Assembly: GCF_024400535.1 (NCBI RefSeq) | Contig: NZ_CP038800.1 | Location: 2,790,001-2,854,000 of the forward strand | DNA: 64,000 nucleotides | Direction: 5' to 3' | Source: Treponema denticola | GTDB taxonomy: Bacteria > Spirochaetota > Spirochaetia > Treponematales > Treponemataceae | Part shown: piece by piece, positions 1-8,358 of the stretch | Layout of the letters: every line of letters starts with the position of its first letter | How positions within the stretch are numbered: position 1 is the stretch's first letter | Translations under genes and position numbers: made by a program | The notes under the pieces: generated by a model | Databases searched by the model: none | What the model saw: the letters and a program-made list of their open reading frames with translations, nothing else | Told to the model about the DNA's origin: nothing

Positions 1-1127
1 CCCTTTATTTTCTTTGCAAGAGTATCTTTATTGATTGTGGACTTTAATACCCATATATGCTCCCTATCCAAGGTCTGCAAAGCTGTAATTCCCATTTTAA
101 GACTCATACTATGACCGCGTTTTTTTGCAAAATCTATTACAAGGTCATCGTCCTTTATTGATGCAATACGCCCCACACCCCATGTACGGTGGAATACAAA
201 AGAGCCCGTATCAAAAGAAATATGTTTTTCAAAATCGGCAATAGCATCAAATACCGGCCGCCAGGGTCTATTTAAGTCCGATACTTTAATACATTCATCG
301 AGCTGACTGTGATCTTTATACTTATTTTTAAAACACTCGGTAATTTCTTCACGCGCCCAGCTGTCTTTGTCATCATATGAAAGTATAAGCTTTAAGATAT
401 CAATCGATATGTCCCAATTTTCGTTTTGGCGGTAATATTGGTAAATATCCTGCATCAATATTGAATTGCGGCTGTTATCTATGACGCTGGCAATTTTAGC
501 CTGTATTCGGAAGAAAAAATCTATTTCATCAGGAATAAGAGATACCAGTTTTGACCAAATTTCTTTTACACCGTTTATCTGCTTACGGTTTATAAAGCGG
601 TATAAGGATTTCTTATAATATTCTACAGATTTTTCTACATTCCCGTCTTTTTCATATTTTTCTGCCAAAAGTTTTGCAATTTCGGCCTCATCATAATCAA
701 CCTTAACTAAGCGCTCCCAAATATCATAAATAGCGTCATTTCCAGAAGCCTTATAACATTCGGCAAGGGTTCGGAGAGCGAATTTGGATTCTCCATACTC
801 GAGTACCTTTTTACAAAGATATTCAACGATTTGTGTCCTGTGATTATCGGTAAATATTTCGATTAGACTTACTACATTCGAATCGTCCAAAAGCTGATTT
901 GAAAGAGATATTATGCTGGATATATAAAGCGCAATTATACTGTTTTTTGTGTGAGACAGATGCTCGTCACATATTTCTTTTATTTCATCCACAACATTTT
1001 CTTTTTTTGCTGTAGATACTAATTTATATAGATCTTCAAAGTTCTTTGTTGTGTAATTACCTATAGCTGCTCTTGTCCACTTTTCTTCATTGAGCATCTC
1101 TATCAATTGTTTTTGCGTGTCAGACAT
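1..1127 (-). CDS. Large GreA-type transcription elongation factor, N-terminal part (gene runs off the left edge)
   Basis: Reading leftward from ATG 1125-1127 the frame stays open to base 1, giving about 375 residues with no stop, so the 3' end lies outside the window. An AGGAGG-like ribosome site precedes the ATG. The visible protein is helical and repeat-like (TPR/HAT style), then reaches a segment containing HRTWGVGRI and a following beta-rich stretch. I recall treponemes and chlamydiae having GreA proteins with a long N-terminal extension of this kind, and that recollection is the basis of the name. The GreA coiled coil and C-terminal domain would lie beyond the window, so the call is unproven here. 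The TPR gene lies 18 bases upstream on the same strand, so the two are probably co-transcribed. Confidence 0.5.
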   Translation of the reverse strand, partial: MSDTQKQLIEMLNEEKWTRAAIGNYTTKNFEDLYKLVSTAKKENVVDEIKEICDEHLSHTKNSIIALYISSIISLSNQLLDDSNVVSLIEIFTDNHRTQIVEYLCKKVLEYGESKFALRTLAECYKASGNDAIYDIWERLVKVDYDEAEIAKLLAEKYEKDGNVEKSVEYYKKSLYRFINRKQINGVKEIWSKLVSLIPDEIDFFFRIQAKIASVIDNSRNSILMQDIYQYYRQNENWDISIDILKLILSYDDKDSWAREEITECFKNKYKDHSQLDECIKVSDLNRPWRPVFDAIADFEKHISFDTGSFVFHRTWGVGRIASIKDDDLVIDFAKKRGHSMSLKMGITALQTLDREHIWVLKSTINKDTLAKKIK

Positions 1128-1145
1128 AAATCCTCCAAAAATTTG

Positions 1146-2084
1146 CTATCTCATATAGCTATTATATATATTTTGGTCCAATACTTTTATTCTTAAAAGC
1201 AGGTCATCTATTTTTGACTTGTTTTCATTGACATTTACATAATGGTCAATCAGCCAAAAATAATAGTTTATCAAACGGGGCACAAGGCCGTTTTTACGAT
1301 TTTGAGATTCAGCTTGTACCTCATTTTCCATTAAAAATATCTTCTGTTTTAATTGCCCGACTTCAAAAGCCCTAAGCTCGCGCCTTACATTAAAAACTCC
1401 ATCGAGAACGCCGTAAACCGGTATCCAGTAGGCAGTTTCTTCGATATTGTACCCGCAGCTTTGAACTCTCTGAATTAACCTATGAATAATTTCAGACTCC
1501 ATAAATTGCAGCTCAATAGCTGCGGGGTCGATAAAAAAAGCCTCACGGAAAAAAGCTTTTGCAAATTTTATTTCTCCGTATAGGGCATAGCAATCGGCTA
1601 AATCGGCTAAAATAGTTCCCGAATTCTTATCTATCTCGGCTGCATATTTTAAAAAATCAAGAGCTCTTTCATAGTTACCGAGAACCTTATAGCAAAGCCC
1701 TATTTTACGGTATGGTTCGGCATCAGGCAGCTCAGATTCTTCCTTAAAGAGATCTGCATAAAAATCCAAAGCAATCGTAAAAACAGCACATTTTAAGGCA
1801 TATATGATCGACTCTTTTTCTTGACCCTGACGGCGGATATAGGCTAAAAAGGACTTCCACTGAGAAATCATCAACTCAGCTCTTTCAAGAGGAGTTGAGG
1901 CTTTCTTTGCTCTTTCTAACTTTTCTTCCCAAAAACGGACACCCTTGAGGGTATACTCGATTTCTGCATTTTCCAAGTCATCCTTTAACAAATTTTCAAG
2001 CTCTGAATAGGTTCTTTTTAGGTCGCCTTGCTTGAGGATATTCAATGCATTATTCAAGTCGCTCTGTACGGGTCTTTCACTCAT
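1146..2084 (-). CDS. Cytoplasmic TPR-repeat protein
   Basis: This 312-residue protein has no signal peptide or membrane segment. Residues about 125-190 read as consecutive tetratricopeptide helices (for example YRKIGLCYKVLGNYERALDF, then a second unit with ILADLADCYALYGE), which normally mediate protein-protein contacts. The rest is charged and helical. GAGG sits eight bases before the ATG, and a good promoter (TTGACT-17-TACAAT) lies directly upstream at 2102-2130. It leads the transcription unit that continues into the putative GreA-type gene, suggesting a partner role in transcription, but this is inference from position. No enzymatic motif is visible. Confidence 0.7.
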   Translation of the reverse strand: MSERPVQSDLNNALNILKQGDLKRTYSELENLLKDDLENAEIEYTLKGVRFWEEKLERAKKASTPLERAELMISQWKSFLAYIRRQGQEKESIIYALKCAVFTIALDFYADLFKEESELPDAEPYRKIGLCYKVLGNYERALDFLKYAAEIDKNSGTILADLADCYALYGEIKFAKAFFREAFFIDPAAIELQFMESEIIHRLIQRVQSCGYNIEETAYWIPVYGVLDGVFNVRRELRAFEVGQLKQKIFLMENEVQAESQNRKNGLVPRLINYYFWLIDHYVNVNENKSKIDDLLLRIKVLDQNIYNSYMR

Positions 2085-2101
2085 AATGTCCTCAATATAT
2101 C

Positions 2102-2130
2102 ATTGTACAAAAAAAAGAGGTTTTAGTCAA
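2102..2130 (-). promoter_or_regulatory. Sigma-70 promoter of the TPR/GreA-type unit
   Basis: On the minus strand TTGACT (2130-2125) is separated by exactly 17 bases from TACAAT (2107-2102). The predicted start leaves a leader of about 10-15 bases before the TPR gene ATG at 2084. Read from sequence only. Confidence 0.7.
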
Positions 2131-2188
2131 TTGAGTATTGACATAAATGAAAAACTAATATACATTCCTATGCTCAAAAATTTGTATT

Positions 2189-3814
2189 CTATTTTTCGCC
2201 TTTAATAAATGCATATTTTAGGTTATAAGTTCCCGGATAAAACTGTTTAACCCCTTTTAGCCTTTTTTGCATAAAGATATTATAGGTTTGATTTGCATAG
2301 GGGGCTATTCCGCACTCTTCAATCAATAAAATTTCTTCAGCCCTTTTAAAACATTCAAGCTGCTCATTAAAATCAGAGCTTTTTTTTGCTCTTTGGACCA
2401 AGGCCGTATACTCCGCATTTTCCCAACCTATTGGAACAATCTTATTCCCCGGTAAAAATAGATCCAAATAGCGGGCAGGCGTATCTATTCCGCCCCCCCA
2501 TGACTTAAAACCGACTTGATAATCAAGGGTCTTATTTTTCTTTTTAAAGACTGTACCCTCAAGTTTATCCAGCTCTACATTTATACCTAAAACAGTTGAA
2601 AGGCGGTTTTGAAGATATTCATTAAACCTAGAGCTTTCATTTGAGGGAAACATTATTGAAACGGTGATTTTTGAAGGGTCATCCCCGAAACCGGCTTCTT
2701 TTAAGCCTTCAATAAAGTGAGCTTTCGGATCACCTACTTGTTTTATAAGCTGTTTAATCGGATCGCCTGCAAGCGAGCGGAAATTTCTACCCTCCAATTC
2801 GGCTGCTATTGAAACAAAGCCGTAGGCAGGCTTATATATATCATCGAAAAGATCAGTGCAAATCTCTTTGCGGTCAAGGCTTGCCGAAAGGGCTTGACGG
2901 ATTTTTTTGTTGGAAAAAAGTTTGTCTTTTTGGTTCATAAAGATATATTGAACCCTGCTGTCAACACCGGTTATTTCCGTAAAGCTTTTTTCGGCTTTTA
3001 ATTTGTTTATCCAGCTTATGGAATAAGCATTTGCTATATCGATACCGCCGTTTAAAAGCTCTCCTAGAGCGGCGTTTTCTTCGTTTATAATTTTAAAGGT
3101 AAGAGCTTTCAGTTTAACATTTTCGGCATTCCAAAATTTATCGTTTTTTACAAGCTCTATCTTGCTGTTGTGCACCCAGCTTTTTACCTTAAAGGCTCCG
3201 CTTGATATAATCTTTTCTGCATCACTTCCATATCCTAAATCAAATTTTTTTATGATATCTTCCCTTTGCGGAGGAATTTTTGCCGCAAATTCGTCAAGAT
3301 TTTTTACGGGGTTTTCAGTTGTTATTTGAAGAGTTTTGCCGTCTATAGCCTTTATACCTATTTCCGAATAGGGCTTTTTCCCTTTTAAGATGTCTTGGGC
3401 ATTTCTAATATAGTCATAATACATAGCCATAGGAGATGCCGACTCCGCATTTATTATACGGCGTATACTATAAACAAAATCATCAGCTTTTATTTGAACA
3501 CCATCTGACCAAAAGGCATCTCGCAGCTTAAAAGTCCATTCCGTATAATCGGCGTTATGTGTCCAAGATTCTGCAATAGCCGGAAGAATTTTCCTCGTTC
3601 CGTCCTCTTCCGTTAAAATATCCGTAAGATTTTCATTTATATAATCCAATACTATGAAGGAATATCTATCCGATGCCCTTGCGGCATCTAAAATAGCAGG
3701 TTCTGCCCCCAAGGACGCTGTAACACTTTGCAAATCTTCAGCTTTTTTATCATTCCCACAGCCGAAAAAAAACAGCACAATTGCTGCAAGTAAAATATAT
3801 TTTATAGTCTTCAT
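2189..3814 (-). CDS. oppA: Oligopeptide ABC transporter substrate-binding lipoprotein OppA
   Basis: This 541-residue family-5 extracellular solute-binding protein begins with a lipoprotein signal (MKTIKYILLAAIVLFFFGCG), with Cys19 as the expected lipidation site. Family features include the early AEPAILDAARASD region, the WTFKLRDAFWSDGV motif near residues 90-105 and the C-terminal EEILLIEECGIAPYANQ segment. It would capture peptides on the outer face of the inner membrane, or in the periplasm, for OppBCDF. None of those permease or ATPase genes is in the window, so the gene stands alone. In T. denticola the OppA homologue is known to lie near msp and to bind host proteins, which matches this arrangement. 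GAGAGG precedes the ATG. Separated from flhA by 93 bases, it may be read through from the flagellar genes or from a weak local promoter (TATATT about 20 bases upstream). Confidence 0.9.
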   Translation of the reverse strand: MKTIKYILLAAIVLFFFGCGNDKKAEDLQSVTASLGAEPAILDAARASDRYSFIVLDYINENLTDILTEEDGTRKILPAIAESWTHNADYTEWTFKLRDAFWSDGVQIKADDFVYSIRRIINAESASPMAMYYDYIRNAQDILKGKKPYSEIGIKAIDGKTLQITTENPVKNLDEFAAKIPPQREDIIKKFDLGYGSDAEKIISSGAFKVKSWVHNSKIELVKNDKFWNAENVKLKALTFKIINEENAALGELLNGGIDIANAYSISWINKLKAEKSFTEITGVDSRVQYIFMNQKDKLFSNKKIRQALSASLDRKEICTDLFDDIYKPAYGFVSIAAELEGRNFRSLAGDPIKQLIKQVGDPKAHFIEGLKEAGFGDDPSKITVSIMFPSNESSRFNEYLQNRLSTVLGINVELDKLEGTVFKKKNKTLDYQVGFKSWGGGIDTPARYLDLFLPGNKIVPIGWENAEYTALVQRAKKSSDFNEQLECFKRAEEILLIEECGIAPYANQTYNIFMQKRLKGVKQFYPGTYNLKYAFIKGEK

Positions 3815-3907
3815 CTAAACCTCTCATCTCAATATACTAAGTTTAAGGATATTTTTCCAGCAGTTAAAAAGAGAATAAACTTGCAGCTTCTGTCGGGATA
3901 ACCGCAT

Positions 3908-5992
3908 CTAAGGCGTAATGGTTCCCATGCCTATAACCGAAATATCTTTTGGAATCTCAGGAACGGATAAGACCGGAACCATGGGCATTTCATATTCAAG
4001 GAGGCGCTTTATCAAAAGGCGGCCTTCTTCGGGAACAAGGATGACTGCAACACCCATAAACTGAGCATTAAAATTATTGTATGCATTTTGGACAGCCCTA
4101 AGCCAAGCTTTTTTCGATTCAGTGTCTATTGCAGGCTGAGGGCCGGTCAGGGTATCTATACGGCTTGCTAAAACGGTTTGGAAAAAGGCGGAGTCTACCA
4201 TAAAAGCTCTCAAGGCCTTGTCTTCTCCCAGATATTGCTGAACAATTTGTCTGCCAAGCCTCTGTCTGACTTTTTCGGCAATTATATACATATCTCCCGT
4301 TATGCGCCTATAATCTGATATTGTTTCAAGAATGGCCGGTGTATTCCTTATAGAAACATTTTCACGGAGAAGGCATTTTAATACTGTCTGTAAGTCGCCC
4401 AGAGTTATGTTTTGGTTGCTTTGTATTTCTTCTACAACAATCGGATTTACCTTTTTAACCGATTCCAGCATATTGCTTACCATTTGCCTTGAAAGAATGT
4501 CATCGGCATGTGTCTTGATAATATGGGTCAGATGGGTGGCTATGATTGAAGGGGGATCAATAACCGTATATCCGGCCCTTTCAGCTGCAGCTTGATTTGA
4601 TTCCGAAATCCAAATTGCAGGAAGGCCGAATGCCGGATCTAATGTGGGTTCGCCGGGTATTTCATCTTGAACATTTCCCGGATTTACTGCCAGATATGCT
4701 CCCATCCTTATCTTGGAGCGGGCAACTTCAGCACCCTGTATTGTGATACAATACTCATCAGGAGATAGGTTCATGGCATCTACAATGCGGATAACCGGCA
4801 TGACAAGCCCTGTTTCAAGAGCTACTTCTTTTCTTATGCGTTTAATTCGGGATAAAAGCTCTGCTCCCTTTTTTTCATCTACAAGGGGAATCAGCCCGTA
4901 TCCGAATTGAAGCGATATATCGTCTAAGGGCATAACAGCCTTAGTATCATCGCTTTCAGTCTTTGCAGCTTGTTCCGAAGCAGCCTGAGCTTCTTTAGCC
5001 GCTTTTTCTCTTTGAGTCCGCGTAACCTGAGTTGTCTGCAAGCGCCAGCCTAAAAAGGCGAGGCTTAATGCAATGAGTATTAAGATTATTGACGGAAAAC
5101 CGGGTAAAATTGCCATTACAGTCAAGGTAATAGCAGCTATGTAATAAACAGTCGAATTGCGTGAAAATTGGTCAGTGATATCTTTTCCGAAAGAGCCTGT
5201 TGAAGCTGAGCGGGTTACCACAAGACCTGTTGCAACCGATATAAAAAGAGAAGGAAGCTGGGCTAAAAGGCCGTCACCTATGGTAAACCTTGTGTACATC
5301 TGCAATGCGTTAATGAATCCTTCTTCTCTCCACACCCCTATAATTATGCCTGCTACAATATTTATAATCGTTATAAAGATTCCTATTTTTACGTTTCCTG
5401 AAACGAATTTACTCGCTCCGTCCATAGCTCCGTAAAAGTCTGTAGATCTTTGCAAGTCTTCTTTTTTCTTTCGAGCTTCGGCATCCGTGATAATACCTGC
5501 ATTGTATTCTGCCTCTATAGACATGCTTCTGGTATTCATAAAGTCTAAGGCAAAACGGGCTGCAACCTCAGCAATTCTTGTAGCTCCCTTTGTGATTACA
5601 AAAGCTTGAACAGCTATCAAAATAATAAAGATTACAAAACCTATGACCAAACCTTGATTTCCTGAAGAACCTATGACGAACTTGCTAAAAGCCTCTATCA
5701 TTTTTCCGTCAAATTTTTCTCCATATGTCAAAATAAGCCTTGTGGATGCAACGTTTAAGGCTAGACCGAATATTGTGGAGACTAAAAGCAATGATGGGAA
5801 AACCGTAAACTCCGTAGGTTTATCTATAAATAAGACTATTAGCAGTATTATCAAGCTGAATATAAGATTCAGTGCCATAAAAAAGTCTAAAAGAGCTGTA
5901 GGCAGAGGAATAACAATTACAAATATTACCATAATAGCTCCTATAGCTACCAAGGCATTCGGTACTTCTTTAAACATTCTGTTTTCGGCCAT
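3908..5992 (-). CDS. flhA: Flagellar type III export protein FlhA
   Basis: This 694-residue protein has the usual FlhA layout: eight hydrophobic segments in residues about 10-315, including the very conserved cytoplasmic FHIPEP-type loop (FALDFMNTRSMSIEAEYNAG, then DFYGAMDGASKFVSGN), followed by a soluble domain of about 350 residues that docks chaperone-substrate complexes. It forms the nonameric export gate ring of the periplasmic flagella. GGAGGT nine bases ahead of the ATG lies within the end of flhB; the ATG follows the flhB stop with no gap, so the two are translationally coupled. A 51-base piece of this gene (5387-5437) has a decayed copy at 15185 on the opposite strand. Confidence 0.97.
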   Translation of the reverse strand: MAENRMFKEVPNALVAIGAIMVIFVIVIPLPTALLDFFMALNLIFSLIILLIVLFIDKPTEFTVFPSLLLVSTIFGLALNVASTRLILTYGEKFDGKMIEAFSKFVIGSSGNQGLVIGFVIFIILIAVQAFVITKGATRIAEVAARFALDFMNTRSMSIEAEYNAGIITDAEARKKKEDLQRSTDFYGAMDGASKFVSGNVKIGIFITIINIVAGIIIGVWREEGFINALQMYTRFTIGDGLLAQLPSLFISVATGLVVTRSASTGSFGKDITDQFSRNSTVYYIAAITLTVMAILPGFPSIILILIALSLAFLGWRLQTTQVTRTQREKAAKEAQAASEQAAKTESDDTKAVMPLDDISLQFGYGLIPLVDEKKGAELLSRIKRIRKEVALETGLVMPVIRIVDAMNLSPDEYCITIQGAEVARSKIRMGAYLAVNPGNVQDEIPGEPTLDPAFGLPAIWISESNQAAAERAGYTVIDPPSIIATHLTHIIKTHADDILSRQMVSNMLESVKKVNPIVVEEIQSNQNITLGDLQTVLKCLLRENVSIRNTPAILETISDYRRITGDMYIIAEKVRQRLGRQIVQQYLGEDKALRAFMVDSAFFQTVLASRIDTLTGPQPAIDTESKKAWLRAVQNAYNNFNAQFMGVAVILVPEEGRLLIKRLLEYEMPMVPVLSVPEIPKDISVIGMGTITP

Positions 5993-7174
5993 TTATCGGG
6001 TTACCTCCATTTTTCTTTTGAGAGCTTGTTTATCTTTCATAGAATAAATTTTTAAAAATATAATAGAAAGCGATTGATAATATTCATTCGGAACAACTTG
6101 ACCTAAGTCAACATTTGCATAGAGAGCCCGGGCTAATGGAACATTTTCTATAGTCGGGATATCATGCTCGCGGGCAATCCGTTTTATGTTTTGAGCTGTT
6201 GCATCGGTGCCCTTGGATATAACCATAGGAGCAGGCATTACCCCGGGTTTCCATTGGAGGGCTACGGCATAGTGGGTCGGGTTTGTGATAACTACATCCG
6301 CATCCGGAACATTTTTTATACCGCTTTTTTGCAAGATTGCCTGCATCTGCCTGTTTATTTGAGCCTTTATCATCGGGTCTCCTTCCAATTCCTTGTACTC
6401 ATCAGTTAATTCGGTTTTTGACATTTTAAGGGATTCGGTAAATTGTCTTTTTTGGAAAAAATAATCGGGGATACTTAAAAGAACTAAAGCAATTGCCGAA
6501 TAGGCTAAAATTTTTGCTCCAGTTTTTGCTATAAAAAATATGGAGTTAGCAAAATTTACTTGCAGCGTAGCTATAAGCTTTTCCATATTATTTCTTATAA
6601 CAAGATAGCCTATAAAACCTATAATTACGACTTTAAAAAGAGATTTTGCCAAATTAAAAAGTCCCTCTGCAGAAAAGAGAGCCCGTTTAAAAAAGCGGGC
6701 AAAATTAGGAGTAATTCTTTTAAAATCAGGCTGTATCGGTTTTGTAGAAAATAAAAATCCTTTATTTTGGATTATATTCCCTAAAACTCCCGAAATTAAA
6801 GCTGCCCCCGTTATGGGGAAAACCGTCTTAAAAAAGTACCTAATAAAAACCATAAACCATGCCCCGTTTATAACCTGTTCCGTTGTACAGCGTTCAAAAA
6901 AGAAAGCGATGAGCTGAGTTAATGATTTTAATATATAGGGTCCCATTATAATGAGCGCAATTACCGGAAGCAAAACCACTGCTGCGGCATTTAGGTCCTG
7001 GCTTTTGGCAACACGCCCCTCTTCCCGAGCCTTCCTTATTTTATACTCGGTAGGATCTTCTGTCCTTCCCTCGTCTTCGGCAGCAAACCACTGTAAACCT
7101 ATGGTTTTATTGAAAAGAATATCTTCTTGTGAAAAATATTTTTTATAAAGAAGGGCGTATTTTTCTGACTTCAA
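5993..7174 (-). CDS. flhB: Flagellar export switch protein FlhB
   Basis: A 393-residue FlhB with four membrane helices (roughly residues 64-240) and the cytoplasmic autocleavage motif NPTH at residues 298-301, cut between N and P to switch export from rod/hook to filament substrates. RTEDPTEYKIRKAREEG at residues 37-53 is the conserved N-terminal signature, so this protein carries about 30 extra residues ahead of it. The start is TTG, supported by GGGAGGGG seven bases upstream and by exact abutment to the fliR stop. It lies between fliR and flhA, as in other spirochaete fla operons. Confidence 0.96.
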   Translation of the reverse strand: MKSEKYALLYKKYFSQEDILFNKTIGLQWFAAEDEGRTEDPTEYKIRKAREEGRVAKSQDLNAAAVVLLPVIALIIMGPYILKSLTQLIAFFFERCTTEQVINGAWFMVFIRYFFKTVFPITGAALISGVLGNIIQNKGFLFSTKPIQPDFKRITPNFARFFKRALFSAEGLFNLAKSLFKVVIIGFIGYLVIRNNMEKLIATLQVNFANSIFFIAKTGAKILAYSAIALVLLSIPDYFFQKRQFTESLKMSKTELTDEYKELEGDPMIKAQINRQMQAILQKSGIKNVPDADVVITNPTHYAVALQWKPGVMPAPMVISKGTDATAQNIKRIAREHDIPTIENVPLARALYANVDLGQVVPNEYYQSLSIIFLKIYSMKDKQALKRKMEVTR

Positions 7175-7966
7175 TTAAGCCCCTCCCAAACGGTCTAAAA
7201 GCCGCCAAAAGTCTGAAAGCCCGTTTTCTAAAATAATTTCGAATGTATTGATAAAAAACGGCAGAGCTAATGCAAGAATAAAAAAGGCTGTTAAAATTGT
7301 AATCGGAAAACCTTCGGATAATAAGTTCATTTGCGGGGCTGCCTTTGTTAAAAGCCCCATTGTTATGTGGATTAAAATAAGGGTTCCCATTACGGGCAGA
7401 GCTATTACCATTGCATTTAAAAAAAGTGTTCCGACAGCATTTAAAAGATATGTCGAAAGAACTTCCTGCTTTTTTAAAAACATAAAACAGTTTACATGCT
7501 CTATGCTTTTCATTACCCCGCCTAAAAAAATACGCTGAAAACCGTTTATCCTTAAAAAAATAAGTACCGCTATAAAATTAAAATATTGACCCACGAGAGG
7601 ATTTTCAACTTGGGCTAAGGCATCAAAAACACCTGAGGCTCCGAAGCCCATCTGGAATGAAAAAAATTGCCCTGCCGTGCTGAAAGTAGAAAACAGAATA
7701 CTTATAAAAAAACCCGTTAAAACACCTATAAGCCCTTCGCCCAATAAAAACAGAACATATTCAAGCGTAAAAACTTTTAAACCGGTAAATTCCGGATAGG
7801 CATATGGCGTTACCATAAATGCAGTTAAACCCGCAAGAGCGACCTTTGCAATTTTTGAAACATTTCTCATCGACATAAGAGGGGAAGTCATGAGTATTGC
7901 AAAAATACGCACCGCTGCGAGTAAAAATATAGGCTCCTTATTTAAAATAAAATCAAATGGCTGCAT
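7175..7966 (-). CDS. fliR: Flagellar export gate protein FliR
   Basis: A 263-residue, almost wholly hydrophobic protein with about six membrane segments. The segments LLGEGLIGVLTGFFISILFS (about residue 90) and PQMNLLSEGFPITILTAFF (about residue 215) are typical of FliR. With FliP and FliQ it forms the helical export pore assembled in the inner membrane. The start lies 11 bases after the fliQ stop and the stop abuts the flhB start, so it belongs to the same operon. Confidence 0.95.
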   Translation of the reverse strand: MQPFDFILNKEPIFLLAAVRIFAILMTSPLMSMRNVSKIAKVALAGLTAFMVTPYAYPEFTGLKVFTLEYVLFLLGEGLIGVLTGFFISILFSTFSTAGQFFSFQMGFGASGVFDALAQVENPLVGQYFNFIAVLIFLRINGFQRIFLGGVMKSIEHVNCFMFLKKQEVLSTYLLNAVGTLFLNAMVIALPVMGTLILIHITMGLLTKAAPQMNLLSEGFPITILTAFFILALALPFFINTFEIILENGLSDFWRLLDRLGGA

Positions 7967-7977
7967 GCACTAAAAAC

Positions 7978-8247
7978 CTATCTTACTAACTGCGGAATTA
8001 AATTTAGTAGCGAAACAAGATATTCTCTCAATACGGTAAACATCCATGTTGCTAAAAGAGCAAGCATCCCTAATATGGTTAAAATTTTCGGTACAAATGT
8101 AAGAGTTTGTTCTTGAATAGAAGTAGTAGCCTGAAAGATAGCAACGATTAAGCCGACCAAAAGAGCTGCAAGTAAAATCGGAGCTGAAAGCATTAGGATA
8201 ATTCCTATGCCTTCACGCATTAAAGTAACTATAGTACCTGTAGTCAT
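7978..8247 (-). CDS. fliQ: Flagellar export gate protein FliQ
   Basis: An 89-residue protein with two membrane helices. The segment VGLIVAIFQATTSIQEQTLTF is the FliQ hallmark, with the conserved Q-T-Q-EQTL core between the helices. It packs around FliP/FliR in the export pore. A GGAGGGG ribosome site precedes the ATG. It is the first gene of the local export block. FliP normally lies just upstream, but here the upstream neighbour is an AAA-ATPase-like gene, and a promoter (8281-8309) occupies the gap. Confidence 0.95.
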   Translation of the reverse strand: MTTGTIVTLMREGIGIILMLSAPILLAALLVGLIVAIFQATTSIQEQTLTFVPKILTILGMLALLATWMFTVLREYLVSLLNLIPQLVR

Positions 8248-8280
8248 AATCCCCTCCGTAATGACTTAGGATTCTTTGTA

Positions 8281-8309
8281 ATTATAAACGAAAGTGATAT
8301 ATTTTTCAA
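8281..8309 (-). promoter_or_regulatory. Sigma-70 promoter for fliQ-fliR-flhB-flhA
   Basis: On the minus strand TTGAAA (8309-8304), a 17-base spacer and TATAAT (8286-8281) lie about 34 bases before the fliQ ATG. This lets the export genes be transcribed independently of whatever lies upstream. Confidence 0.75.
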
Positions 8310-8358
8310 GACGACTACTGAAACCAATTAGAATTCAAGTTAAAAAGAGCCTTATCTT

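Noticed and set aside
4332-6409. Several plus-strand open frames of 60-130 codons opposite flhA and flhB
   Set aside because: They mirror the codon pattern of clear minus-strand flagellar genes and have no ribosome sites or family features.
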